A DNA stretch of 64,000 bases, from contig NZ_JPLZ01000006.1 of assembly GCF_000735135.1 (NCBI RefSeq), forward strand, positions 1,116,001-1,180,000, read 5' to 3'. The notes below the pieces were generated by a model. That model did not search any database. It was given only the letters and a program-made list of their open reading frames with translations, and was not told where the DNA came from. The translations under genes and the position numbers were made by a program. This document shows, piece by piece, positions 44,579-53,388 of this stretch. This stretch comes from Chryseobacterium sp. FH1. Lineage in GTDB: Bacteria > Bacteroidota > Bacteroidia > Flavobacteriales > Weeksellaceae. Numbering within the stretch: the first letter of the stretch is position 1; each line of letters begins with the position of its first letter.

Positions 44579-46231
44579 TTAAAAATAATTTGGAAGTTCA
44601 GAAAAAAGCTCTAAATTTGCACCACAATAAAGGACAGACCTATGGTGTAGCGGTAACACTACTGTTTTTGGTGCAGTCATCTGGGGTTCGAATCCCTGTG
44701 GGTCTACAATCAAGGAGAAATGATCATTTTGATCGTTTCTCTTTTTTTTTACACCGTCTAACTCATTATTAATGTGAAAGATATGGTGTGCTATGGAGTT
44801 AATTCGGGCGGTTCGATAATGTTTTCCGTCAAATTCCAATTTTTCAGGAAATATCGAACCAATTATTGCCCGCTTTGTCTCAATGCCTCCTTCTTGGTAG
44901 TGTTTTCCGATATTTTGAAGTGTCTCTAAGGCTTGTTCGAGCAGTTTTTCTATATTGCTAATTTGAGGAACTGAATTTTTATTTAATTCTTCTTCCAATT
45001 TTGAAATCCGTTCTTTGCATTCCCTTTTAATTTCCAGATATTCAACATCATCAATTATCTCTGACAGAAACTTATTTCGGGCAAAAGATAGTTTGTTATT
45101 GAGTGAGTCAATTTCGTCAGATATTTTCTTTTTCTCTTTTAATGGATTATTAATGAAGTTCTGATAATTCTCAGTCAAAAGCATTTTTAGATATTTTTTA
45201 ACCGGTGCATTCATTTCATATGCCATCAATCCATCTTCAAAAACTTTGTTGACAAGTTCCGCTCTTTCTCTGAACCCGCAGGTAGAATTACAATGGTAAT
45301 AATAGTATCGATTATTTCGACCTCTCGAAGCACTGGCAGTAATTGTCTTACCACAGTTAGGGCACGTTAGAAACCCTCGAAGAGGAAAGTTTTCCTGAAC
45401 AGTGATTTTTGTGTTCGGTCTTTGAGGTCTTTTCTTACCATCTAATATTTCTTGTACCTTGTCAAAAAGTTCCTCACTGATCAAAGGTTCGTGTTGACCT
45501 TCAACAAAACAGGCTTCTTCATCTTTATGCTTTGGAACAAACACTTTACCGCAATAAATAGGATTACGGATAGCTATATGAAAAGATGTCCTGCTGACAC
45601 CTTTCCTCAAAGACTCATTTATTTTAGTTCTTATAGAGTTGCTTGCATAAATACCTTTTGACAACTCATTAAATGCCCACTTCATTTTTGTTGCTTCCGG
45701 TTCTTTCATTGCAATATACTTTTTCCCATTCTCTGTAATCTTATTTGCATATCCAAATGGAGCTTTGCCCATAACACGACCTTCTTTAACAGCTCTTCTC
45801 ATACCATAAAAAACATTGAGTGCTCTTCTGTCATTTTCAACCTCAGGCGCAGCCAGATATATCGCTAACATCATTTTGTTTTCCGGGATGGAAAGATCAA
45901 GCGGTTGTTCAACGGCTTGTAATTCTACACCCAGCTTTGATAGGATGCTTATCATCTGATAGGCATCGCCTGCGTTTCTGCTAAACCGATCCCATTTTGT
46001 AAACAAAATGACATTGGTTTTAGAAGTTTTCTTTTTAAGTTCAACCAGAAGCTTTTTCCATTCAGGACGGTTAAAAGATTTTGCAGAATGATCTTCATAA
46101 ATAACATTACCTACAGTAAAATTATTCTGTGAACAGAAACGTCTTAAACGTTCTTCCTGGTCTCTTTGTGAATAACCTTTATCCGCTTGTTCATCTGTCG
46201 ATACACGTATATATAGATCTGCTGTTTTCAT
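44579..46231 (-). CDS. Large serine recombinase (site-specific integrase)
   Basis: A 550-residue large serine recombinase. The start is the ATG at 46231 (MKTADLYIRVSTDEQADKGY), which puts the catalytic serine at position 11. The resolvase domain covers about 1-150, with FTKWDRFSRNAGD as the second active-site motif. The recombinase domain (about 170-280) begins near GKAPFGYANK. A zinc ribbon with CPNCGK and CNSTCG lies near 305-340. A coiled coil (about 395-450) precedes the tail. The last ~45 residues (DPQGFEPQMTAPKTVVLPLH and on) are the antisense reading of tRNA-Gln and its flank. This suggests that the gene end was formed by integration there. Confidence 0.88.
   Translation of the reverse strand: MKTADLYIRVSTDEQADKGYSQRDQEERLRRFCSQNNFTVGNVIYEDHSAKSFNRPEWKKLLVELKKKTSKTNVILFTKWDRFSRNAGDAYQMISILSKLGVELQAVEQPLDLSIPENKMMLAIYLAAPEVENDRRALNVFYGMRRAVKEGRVMGKAPFGYANKITENGKKYIAMKEPEATKMKWAFNELSKGIYASNSIRTKINESLRKGVSRTSFHIAIRNPIYCGKVFVPKHKDEEACFVEGQHEPLISEELFDKVQEILDGKKRPQRPNTKITVQENFPLRGFLTCPNCGKTITASASRGRNNRYYYYHCNSTCGFRERAELVNKVFEDGLMAYEMNAPVKKYLKMLLTENYQNFINNPLKEKKKISDEIDSLNNKLSFARNKFLSEIIDDVEYLEIKRECKERISKLEEELNKNSVPQISNIEKLLEQALETLQNIGKHYQEGGIETKRAIIGSIFPEKLEFDGKHYRTARINSIAHHIFHINNELDGVKKKRNDQNDHFSLIVDPQGFEPQMTAPKTVVLPLHHRSVLYCGANLELFSELPNYF
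44636..44706 (+). tRNA. tRNA-Gln (anticodon TTG), likely integration site
   Basis: A 71-base cloverleaf. Acceptor arms AGACCTA and TGGGTCT pair with one G-T, and A is the discriminator. The anticodon stem is ACTGT/GCAGT around TTTTGGT, giving anticodon TTG. The T loop is TTCGAAT. The serine recombinase gene is read antisense through the whole tRNA. Confidence 0.93.
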
Positions 46232-46326
46232 AATTTTAAAATTTAATTCTGTTGAGTAATATTGAAGTATGGTAGAATAATAGAATGTCAGATTTTTATC
46301 AGCAGTCGATATTCTATTTATGAGTA

Positions 46327-46509
46327 TCATTTATGATCAGTATCGAAATACTTTTTGATAACCATTAAAGTAAGATTGTACAGAAATTCCATTATCTGTT
46401 CAGCTTCCTCTTTTGTCAATTCCATACCTTCTGATCGGAAATATTCAATTACTTCCTCAATTGGTATTTTTTTTATTTCTTTTGTCTGAGACGTAAATGC
46501 AGAATTTCC
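46327..46509 (-). CDS. Small acidic ORF upstream of the recombinase, start unclear
   Basis: The minus strand reads without stop from 46509 to TGA at 46327-46329: KEIKKIPIEEVIEYFRSEGM, then ELTKEEAEQIMEFLYNLTLM and VIKKYFDTDHK. This looks like the small helical protein that often precedes recombinase genes in Bacteroidota elements, sometimes mislabelled as a PTS subunit. The only ATG (46425) would drop the first half. Just upstream of the frame is a TAG. Either a non-ATG start is used or the 5-prime end is damaged. The recombinase start is 95 bases downstream. Confidence 0.45.
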   Translation of the reverse strand, partial: GNSAFTSQTKEIKKIPIEEVIEYFRSEGMELTKEEAEQIMEFLYNLTLMVIKKYFDTDHK

Positions 46510-46636
46510 CTAAATATAATTCAGAGAAATTCCATTTTATTAATGGTAAGTACCTTGATGCACTCTAAGGCATCAAAAGTCTTAACCTAAATAAACCACG
46601 CATTTTATTAGAGTCATTCTTCTGTTAACTATTTAA

Positions 46637-48283
46637 TCAGCATTTTTTTTCACAGAGAGAATCTATCTCAAAACTCATTAATAATTTACCACCTATCACA
46701 ACTTCTTTGAGTTCATCCATCAACTTGTCTACAATCATTTTCATCTGATCTGCTTTCTCAGTGTTAACTTTTGCTATACTGTGATGTACGCTCATATTAT
46801 AATCAGTAAAAGAAAATATATTACTAGAGAATTGATCAAATAGATAGTGGTATTTATGAATGTCCTTATCAGCATAGATACATAATTGCCAAAGGGCTTC
46901 ACTGGTCATATAATTAGGCAGATAAAATGCTTTTGCATATATGTAAGTTCTGCAAAAGGACAGGAGAAATAATGCGAAGAGATTATCTACACCTTGATAA
47001 TTTTTTTCTTCTCCATCAATCAGTTTATAAAACTGCAATGAACTTTCCAATGTGCTCTTGTAATGGAAATGCAAGTCATTGTGCTGTGAATGATGAGGCA
47101 TCTGCCAATGCGGTTCGGGATGATATTCGTCCGAGGAAAAGACCAAATGTTTGGCTTGCATAATGAAAACAAAGAAGCTCTGGTATTGATAAAGATTCTT
47201 TTGAATCCAGTACCGATCGTGACCGACCAATAAAAATTTGTATTGAGTTCCAAAAAGGCTCGTCAAAGAATGAGTGATGGATTTTATTTTTTCATTATTG
47301 ACATTCAAACCGATCAAAAGTAGATAGTAAGTGGTAACTTCTCCATAGGTTGTTTGATGAAAGTAATAGATCTGCTCTAATTCTACAAAAGTCAGGATTC
47401 TGTCAATAGCTCTTTCAAGTATTTCATCTTTTGGATATTCTTCCATTGGAAACAAATATTGGTCGACCTTATAAATTTCTTCATATTGCTTTTTGATCAG
47501 ATGTTTCAATTCATAAAATCTAGCTTCGATGTATGTAAATAAGGAATCCTCAATGATGCGTAATGATTCAAACATTTCGTTGTTATAAATAATCTCATCT
47601 TCCTCAATCGCCTTCTTTGCTTCGTCAAAAAGTTCAGTTACAAAATATTCGTGTTGATTCTTTTTGACAAAAAATTGCTTGAGTTCCGGAATATAAATCA
47701 ACAAATTATTTATCCTTTGATTGAGATCGATGTCACTTGTCCTATTTCCGGTATACAATTTCTCTAGATATTCCAGGTCATATTCTATCAGTTCTTCGAA
47801 AGAGGTGAAGATACTGTTATAAGAATCCTCTGAGATAAGTCTTTCTACCTGTACCCGATGGATTTCGTGGTCGTGGTGGAAAGAATCTTCGTACCGATTA
47901 AATTTTTTGTGATATTTTTTCCAATTTCTGTTTATCAAAAGTGAAGAACGAGAGTCTGCATTTTGATAGATCATTGATGACTGTTGGCAGTGGTATTCTA
48001 TAAATGGATGACCTTTAGAAAATTGATATTCAAGTCTGGAATAATCAATGAAATAGATATAAACTTGATATTGTTCTCTGACTTCGGCAACCCATTTTTT
48101 TGACTGTAATTTTACAGCATCTGCATTTTTAGAAACGGAGATCAGTAGGTGTGATTTAGTTGAGTTCCTTTCCTGCTTGTAGAATATCTGAACAATTGAA
48201 TAGTCGTGTACAAGCTGAATCAATATACTTTCCAAGAACTCGTTGGCAAGAACTGAAAACGGAGATTTATTTGGCGTTTTCAT
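46637..48283 (-). CDS. Unknown 548-residue cytosolic protein, third gene of an island operon
   Basis: I do not recognise a named family with certainty. The protein has no signal peptide or membrane helix. An N-terminal alpha/beta part (HLLISVSKNADAVKLQSKKW, YQVYIYFIDYSRLEYQF) and a second alpha/beta part (ITHSLTSLFGTQYKFLLVGH DRYW, about 345-368) could be nucleotidyltransferase-like. The C-terminal helices (YIYAKAFYLPNYMTSEALWQ, about 440-470) resemble HEPN domains that follow such modules. No GSx-DxD active site is evident. Its ATG overlaps the stop of the upstream gene (ATGA), so it is part of a three-gene operon. Confidence 0.55.
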   Translation of the reverse strand: MKTPNKSPFSVLANEFLESILIQLVHDYSIVQIFYKQERNSTKSHLLISVSKNADAVKLQSKKWVAEVREQYQVYIYFIDYSRLEYQFSKGHPFIEYHCQQSSMIYQNADSRSSLLINRNWKKYHKKFNRYEDSFHHDHEIHRVQVERLISEDSYNSIFTSFEELIEYDLEYLEKLYTGNRTSDIDLNQRINNLLIYIPELKQFFVKKNQHEYFVTELFDEAKKAIEEDEIIYNNEMFESLRIIEDSLFTYIEARFYELKHLIKKQYEEIYKVDQYLFPMEEYPKDEILERAIDRILTFVELEQIYYFHQTTYGEVTTYYLLLIGLNVNNEKIKSITHSLTSLFGTQYKFLLVGHDRYWIQKNLYQYQSFFVFIMQAKHLVFSSDEYHPEPHWQMPHHSQHNDLHFHYKSTLESSLQFYKLIDGEEKNYQGVDNLFALFLLSFCRTYIYAKAFYLPNYMTSEALWQLCIYADKDIHKYHYLFDQFSSNIFSFTDYNMSVHHSIAKVNTEKADQMKMIVDKLMDELKEVVIGGKLLMSFEIDSLCEKKC

Positions 48284-48924
48284 AACTGATCGTTTTTAGT
48301 TTCATAATCACTATCGTAGTATATAAAGATAGCCTCAATAAATAAGCGAACCAAGGCAAACCATACCATCATATCGATATGTACACCCATTTCGGGATCG
48401 CTGTCAAATCCCAAAGTCTGTTTCAAAACAAAATCAGGGTCTTTCATATTTTCTTGATATTTCTTAAAGTAATCAATTCCTACTATTGATATTATTAGTA
48501 GGAATAGCTCATTAATACATTCCTCGGAAGTGATTGCATTCATTATATAATTTATGCTATCAAATTGAGTCACATCATCGACCTTAGATTTACTCAAATT
48601 ACCCTTACCCTTGTCAAAGTAAAAATGAATGAGTAATAACAGGCAGGACAGCAGTCCTGCCGTCTTGACATCCCGCCTGCTTGCATCTTTGATCTCAATC
48701 TCTCCTGATAATAATTTCTCCAATTCATATTCTTGAATCAAATCAGGATAGCTATCGAGCAGTTCTGTAAGTCTGGGATTATTCAGCTGGTCACGCAGGC
48801 AGAATATACCTAATTCAAGATCTTCTCCTTGCGAATTCTGAACCAGAATACTTAATGCGATCTCAGCTTGCTCTCTTGTTTGTACAAGCTGTTTCTCTTT
48901 ACTAAAGGGTGTGTTCTTTTTCAT
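48280..48924 (-). CDS. Unknown 214-residue protein, second gene of an island operon
   Basis: A mostly helical protein with no recognised domain. Residues 1-75 are charged helices (KEKQLVQTREQAEIALSILV). A hydrophobic stretch near 89-102 (TAGLLSCLLLLIHFYF) and another at 145-153 could be buried helices or weak membrane segments. The C-terminal part (HIDMMVWFALVRLFIEAIFI) is again helical. It sits between two other unknown genes, overlapping the downstream one by four bases and 67 bases after the upstream one. The three probably act together. Confidence 0.55.
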   Translation of the reverse strand: MKKNTPFSKEKQLVQTREQAEIALSILVQNSQGEDLELGIFCLRDQLNNPRLTELLDSYPDLIQEYELEKLLSGEIEIKDASRRDVKTAGLLSCLLLLIHFYFDKGKGNLSKSKVDDVTQFDSINYIMNAITSEECINELFLLIISIVGIDYFKKYQENMKDPDFVLKQTLGFDSDPEMGVHIDMMVWFALVRLFIEAIFIYYDSDYETKNDQL

Positions 48925-48991
48925 TTCAATAATTTTGCTTTAGTAAAGTTGACGAAGGAGTGAAGGGTATTCTATTACAGAAAGGGATATC

Positions 48992-49546
48992 TTATTCAGA
49001 ATTATCCTTCACGTTATCTTTGATCTTTATGACACCTCTTTCACTCATTACCTGCGCTGCATCCAGCATTTTAATAAGGTAAATATGTGGAGTGATAAGG
49101 TCATAATCAAATTCTTCCCTGTAAGGTGAAAGTGACACGTGAACAATTTCATTCAAGAAAAACTCATATTCGTCCAACCTTTTGCATCTGAATGCTTTCT
49201 CGAACACAAGAAATGGATCTTGATATTCTTCTTTGTTTAAAGATGCCTGACTTATGATCTGCCATTCTTCGGGAACTTCTTTTACCTTCCATCTTTTAGC
49301 TTTGAATGTTAGCAGATAAGCTCCCCTTATAAACGATTTGACAGCAGTATGAAAATCGAAGACGTCTCCCGGACGTTCTTTATTACAGACCTCAGTTTTG
49401 TAAACATACAGCATAACTTCGTTAAGCGTATTTTTATAGCTGTCTACCGTACAGTAGTTAAAAAAAGCGTTGATTAGCTCAAAAGGATCTTCAATTTCGT
49501 ATGTTGCCCAGAAATTGGTCTCCATCGATATTTTTATCTTTTTCAT
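48992..49546 (-). CDS. Unknown 184-residue protein, first gene of an island operon
   Basis: An acidic, cytosolic, mostly helical protein. It opens IKISMETNFWATYEIEDPFE and later reads FDFHTAVKSFIRGAYLLTFKAK. A conserved-looking segment is DEYEFFLNEIVHVSLSPY. I recognise no family. A divergent XRE regulator starts 180 bases away, so the regulator may control this operon. The gene is the first of three co-directional unknown genes between the regulator and the recombinase, a position typical of island cargo or element-maintenance functions. Confidence 0.55.
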   Translation of the reverse strand: MKKIKISMETNFWATYEIEDPFELINAFFNYCTVDSYKNTLNEVMLYVYKTEVCNKERPGDVFDFHTAVKSFIRGAYLLTFKAKRWKVKEVPEEWQIISQASLNKEEYQDPFLVFEKAFRCKRLDEYEFFLNEIVHVSLSPYREEFDYDLITPHIYLIKMLDAAQVMSERGVIKIKDNVKDNSE

Positions 49547-49725
49547 AATAATATGATTTAAAATAGAGGACTAAATTCTGGTCTTCAGTGTGAATAATCT
49601 ATACTTTTTAGGAATAAAATATCCGACGGAAGGGATGTTTTACAGGATAATTTTTTAACTTTACAATTCAGACGAATTAACAGAAATGGCTTTATCTTTA
49701 AGCCTTTAAAATTTTGATAGCCGCT

Positions 49726-50133
49726 ATGGAACAGAAAATACATCAAGGAAGAAATGTGAAACGCTTTAGAGAAATGCTTGGCATCAAGCAGGAGGCTTTA
49801 GCATTTGACTTAGGCGAGGAATGGAATCAAAAGAAAATTTCTCTGTTGGAGCAGAAGGATGTTATCGAAGATGACTTATTGAAAGCGATTTCTACTGCAC
49901 TTAGAATTCCTGTAGAAGCAATCCAAAATTTTGATGAAGAGCAAGCTATCAACATTATTTCAAATACATTTAATGATGGTTCTTTTTTGAACACGGGACA
50001 TACTCCAACGTTTAATGTAAATCCAATTGACAAATTGATTCAGCTTCACGAAGAAAAAATTGCGTTATATGAAAGAATGTTGAAAGAGAAAGACGAAATG
50101 ATGGATAGGCTTGAGAAGCTTATTAACAAATAA
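49726..50133 (+). CDS. XRE-family transcriptional regulator with C-terminal coiled coil
   Basis: A 135-residue protein. I took the ATG at 49726 because the four extra residues upstream need a TTG start. The N-terminal helix-turn-helix is visible in GRNVKRFREMLGIKQEALAF and WNQKKISLLEQKDVIEDDLL (about 7-50). A linker containing NTGHTPTFNVNP follows, then a C-terminal coiled coil (KLIQLHEEKIALYERMLKEK) for oligomerisation. Such regulators are frequent in Bacteroidota mobile islands. It is divergent from the unknown three-gene operon, which is its most likely target. Confidence 0.8.
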   Translation: MEQKIHQGRNVKRFREMLGIKQEALAFDLGEEWNQKKISLLEQKDVIEDDLLKAISTALRIPVEAIQNFDEEQAINIISNTFNDGSFLNTGHTPTFNVNPIDKLIQLHEEKIALYERMLKEKDEMMDRLEKLINK

Positions 50134-50168
50134 ATATTAGTAATTCGGGATAATTACTTTTTCATTTG

Positions 50169-50198
50169 AAAGGCTCAACTTAGGTTGAGCCTTTTGTT
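50169..50198 (+). terminator. Terminator after the XRE gene
   Basis: Perfect 11-bp stem AAAGGCTCAAC/GTTGAGCCTTT with loop TTAG, followed by TTGTTTTT. Confidence 0.85.
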
Positions 50199-50227
50199 TT
50201 TAATTGAAAGCAAGTCTACCAGTGACT

Positions 50228-51733
50228 TTACAACTGCGATTTCTTAGGCAGACTAATAGGAATTCCTATTTTTATACCGAAACTCAAATTTCTGTCAATG
50301 AAATCATCTTTTTCTTCATAAATATTAGTATTCTTATTTAATCTTTTGGAATCAGTTAAATCTTCAAATCTTCCATATAATAAAATGGACAATAAACTTC
50401 TATCTTTAGTTGTATCATTTATATTAAAAACTAATCCTCCCTCGGTTCCAAATTGAATTTTATCATTCTCTCTTCCTTTTATGTTAGTTAGTTTATAAAA
50501 ATTAGAATAATTTAAATTTGCAGTTATATATAAGCCTGGCACTAAATTTTTCATTGGCACAAGATAATATTCTCCAACCAGCTGTCCTAAAAATCCATTT
50601 TTTAAATCATTCAAATTATATGCAACGCCAGTCTTATTTTTTTCTGTATTAGAGTTGCCGTTGCTGAAAAATGGAGTCGTTGTAGTATAGTTAAAGCTTT
50701 CTAGGGTTGAAATATTATTTGATCGAGATAAGTTGATGCCAGCTTTTAAATAATGAGATATTCTGTTTGGAACAACTATTAGAAAATTTCCAGAGAAATT
50801 TATTCCGTAGTTAAATGGGTAATCTTTTTTAAAATATAGAGAATCTAATTCTTTGAATTTTGTATGATATAGATTTACCTTTTCTGTTCTTAAATATGGA
50901 CTGATACTAAACCAAATGTAATTTTTTTGAGTCCATACACTGCTAGCTATTTCAATTTCCTTATTTATTCCTTCATCTTCACATTTATCATATTTTTTTC
51001 TGTAAATTTTAGTAATAGAATCAACTTTATCATTATATGTATCGAGATCAATATCGCCATTTTTCATACTATCAGCTATTTTAACACTCTGTAAAATAAT
51101 CTTTGTGTCATTATCGACGTTCAACCTTTCATCAGTAATTTTTAGATCATTTTTAATAATTCTTATTAATGCTAATTTTTGAGTTTTAGTCAGTTCTGGT
51201 AATGTATATGTGCAGGTTTTAGTTTTAATGCATTGAAAATAATAATCATATAATAACTTGGAAGCAATATAATCATCTACAGATTCTAATTCTATTTTCA
51301 TTTTGGCCTTTCTAATATTGGCTTTAGCTACAGCTAGTTCAAATTTATGTGTTGATTCAGGAGGATATTTTGCAGAATTATGATTAGAAATTATGTATAG
51401 TGTAGGTTTAAATTCAAAAGCTGTGTTAAATGAATTGTATCCTTTTAGAATGCTAAAATTTTTATCAGTTATACCACCTTTAAATTCTAAACCTAATAAG
51501 AACGATTTATCTTCATTCAATGGAAAAATGCCTGTTATGCTAGCATCTGGTTTAGAAATATCGATTTTAATTCCATTAACAGGACTACTCTCTCCAAATA
51601 TGGAATAGGTAATATCCTGAATAATTAATTTGTCAAAAGCTTTGTTGGAAACAAGTGAATCTGTTTTTTGTGCTTGCAGAATATTACAAAATATTACACA
51701 TAACAAACATAATGTAGTTAATAAGTTTTTCAT
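50228..51733 (-). CDS. Secreted protein, probable outer-membrane beta-barrel, unknown function
   Basis: A 501-residue protein with a signal peptide (MKNLLTTLCLLCVIFCNILQ). Several amphipathic strands are visible: FKPTLYIISNHN, YIWFSISPYLRTEKVN, YGINFSGNFLIVVPNRIS, HYLKAGINLSRSN and LVPGLYITANLNYSNFY, with a late LSILLYGRFEDL. A helical section at about 125-260 contains two cysteine pairs (CIKTKTC, KYDKCEDEG). It could be a barrel with a periplasmic helical insert. It does not end in an aromatic residue, so membrane insertion is uncertain. It is a single gene in the island. Confidence 0.6.
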   Translation of the reverse strand: MKNLLTTLCLLCVIFCNILQAQKTDSLVSNKAFDKLIIQDITYSIFGESSPVNGIKIDISKPDASITGIFPLNEDKSFLLGLEFKGGITDKNFSILKGYNSFNTAFEFKPTLYIISNHNSAKYPPESTHKFELAVAKANIRKAKMKIELESVDDYIASKLLYDYYFQCIKTKTCTYTLPELTKTQKLALIRIIKNDLKITDERLNVDNDTKIILQSVKIADSMKNGDIDLDTYNDKVDSITKIYRKKYDKCEDEGINKEIEIASSVWTQKNYIWFSISPYLRTEKVNLYHTKFKELDSLYFKKDYPFNYGINFSGNFLIVVPNRISHYLKAGINLSRSNNISTLESFNYTTTTPFFSNGNSNTEKNKTGVAYNLNDLKNGFLGQLVGEYYLVPMKNLVPGLYITANLNYSNFYKLTNIKGRENDKIQFGTEGGLVFNINDTTKDRSLLSILLYGRFEDLTDSKRLNKNTNIYEEKDDFIDRNLSFGIKIGIPISLPKKSQL

Positions 51734-52664
51734 AGTTTTTAGTTTTAAGATAATTTAGGGTACAGAACTCTGATTTATAGATTGTTATCAGTAAATTTTT
51801 ATTAAAAGTAAAAAAAATAAAAAATAAATCAATATTAATTTTCTGATTAGTTTATAATTATTTTTTCAAGCATCACTTTCAGTACCAATACTGCGTATGA
51901 AATTTCAAAAAAAATTTTGACTGATATTAAGTACTCATTTTTTGCTTCATCTTAGTAGTGGAATATTAAATGTTTCTTTGAAACTTACTGATTCAAATTA
52001 TTTTTAAAAGAAAAAAAGGAAAAAAAGAAAGCCATTTCATAGTCGTTGCAGATTTTAATAAGCAAGTTTATAAAGAAAAATACGACCTGAAAGGTGGAGA
52101 TTTTTCTTTATACCGATAGGCTTGAACTTGTGTTTATAATCTGAAACTATTCCTTTGTTTTCTTTTTATTATTTTTTCACTACCAATTACAATCTTCAAA
52201 TCGGAAAGACCTGCCAAATATCTATTTCCATTTTAAATATTTTGATTTAAGATTGATAAACTCTTTCTATAAAAAATTCCATTTCCAATAAAAATTTTCG
52301 ACTTCGGAGAAAATTTCAGCCCTCTGCAAGAGCAAGTTGTTTTGAGCATCTCGAATCGTTTCGAGATGCTCAAAACACAACTTGCTGTGTTCCCGCGAAC
52401 ACAGCATCACATTGGATTTCATTACATTGAAAATGCATAAAAAATGATCTTGATTAAGTATTTTTAAAATTATGCACATAGGTAGATATGTACATACGTA
52501 AATACCAAAAGAATTAAATTTCTAAGCTTTTACCGAAATTAATACTTCTTTCAAAATGGTTGCTAGTTTAGACTTTTAGTGACAATCAAAGCCAAATACT
52601 TCGTTACAGAGCCAATCGAAATGCATACCTCATTTTCAGAATTAATTTTCTGAAAAATGAAATT
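51734..52664. other. 930-base gene-poor stretch with hairpins
   Basis: No supported gene. The left half is very AT-rich. A short stop-bounded frame near 52030-52115 (plus) reads HFIVVADFNKQVYKEKYDLK then GGDFSLYR and could be a decayed gene fragment. Strong hairpins lie at 52331-52406. A small hairpin at 52633-52656 (TTTTCAGAA/TTCTGAAAA) sits just before the AbiEii ATG and could affect translation. Confidence 0.6.
52331..52406. repeat. Two overlapping, mutually exclusive hairpins
   Basis: Hairpin A pairs AGCAAGTTGTTTTGAGCATC plus TCGA (52331-52354) with 52361-52386, with a two-base bulge and loop ATCGTT. Hairpin B is a perfect 10-bp stem TGCTGTGTTC/GAACACAGCA (52383-52406) with loop CCGC. 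The end of A and the start of B share four bases, so both cannot form fully. The segment is much more GC-rich than its flanks. Confidence 0.75.
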
Positions 52665-53348
52665 ATGCTACACAAAGAAGCGGTCAGCAAGGAAATGTGG
52701 GGACTTCTACAAAAACTGATGAAAGATGAAATGCTAAAGGACTTCACTTTGGTGGGCGGTACCGCCTTAGCCTTGAAATTAGGACATAGGTTATCTATTG
52801 ACATTGATCTGTTTACTACGAAAGACTTTAACCCACAAGATTCAATTAGCTATCTGCAAAAAGAATATAAGGCAACAGATGAGATAGTTTTTGAAAATAC
52901 CGTTATGACCTATATTGAAGATATAAAAGTTGATCTTTTAGCTCACAAATATCCTGTTATAGCAATGGATAACATTTCAGAAAATGTTAGAATGATTTCA
53001 AATGATGATATTGGTGCTATGAAACTTCACGCAATATTTCAAAGTGGAGCAAGGTTAAAGGATTTCGTAGATATGTATTTTCTTCTTGAAGAAAATCCTT
53101 TAAAGTCATATCTCGATAGCTACCAACAAAAATATAACGGAAATTCAAATTTAGTAGCACGTTCATTAATCTACTTTGATGGTATTAGAAAACAATATGA
53201 TGTTTCAATGATTCAAGGGAAAGAGAATAATTGGAAGACAATGCAGGAAAGACTCAAAAAAGCTGTTTCCAATCCCAATCTTAAATTTGGAAGTTCACTT
53301 TCAAAAAAAGCTATTCCCATTAATAAAGGGAAAGGATTTAGAAGGTAA
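52665..53348 (+). CDS. AbiEii/AbiGii-type nucleotidyltransferase toxin
   Basis: A 227-residue member of the AbiEii family (DUF1814, DNA polymerase beta-like fold). The active site is in LVGGTALALKLGHRLSIDID LF (about 25-46): GG-x-ALxLxxGHRxSxDIDLF carries both metal aspartates. A later LLAHKYPVI gives the third strand, and NDDIGAMKLHAIFQSGARLK DFVDMYFLLEE (about 107-137) is the family's conserved helical part. AbiEii proteins are nucleotidyltransferases that block growth during phage infection, normally held by the AbiEi antitoxin. No AbiEi gene is present. A 103-residue DUF6922-like gene follows at 40 bases and is the likely partner. Confidence 0.85.
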   Translation: MLHKEAVSKEMWGLLQKLMKDEMLKDFTLVGGTALALKLGHRLSIDIDLFTTKDFNPQDSISYLQKEYKATDEIVFENTVMTYIEDIKVDLLAHKYPVIAMDNISENVRMISNDDIGAMKLHAIFQSGARLKDFVDMYFLLEENPLKSYLDSYQQKYNGNSNLVARSLIYFDGIRKQYDVSMIQGKENNWKTMQERLKKAVSNPNLKFGSSLSKKAIPINKGKGFRR

Positions 53349-53388
53349 TTTTGTTGCGAAAAAGAGATAAAAATCTTATATTTATAGT

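Noticed and set aside
46637-48283. A classical MNT-HEPN toxin module fused in one protein
   Set aside because: The nucleotidyltransferase GS-x-DxD active site and the HEPN Rx4-6H motif could not be found, so only a weak resemblance is stated.
52030-52115. A short coding fragment (HFIVVADFNKQVYKEKYD...) as a gene
   Set aside because: It has no start codon, is about 28 codons long and matches no family I know. It is mentioned only as a possible remnant.
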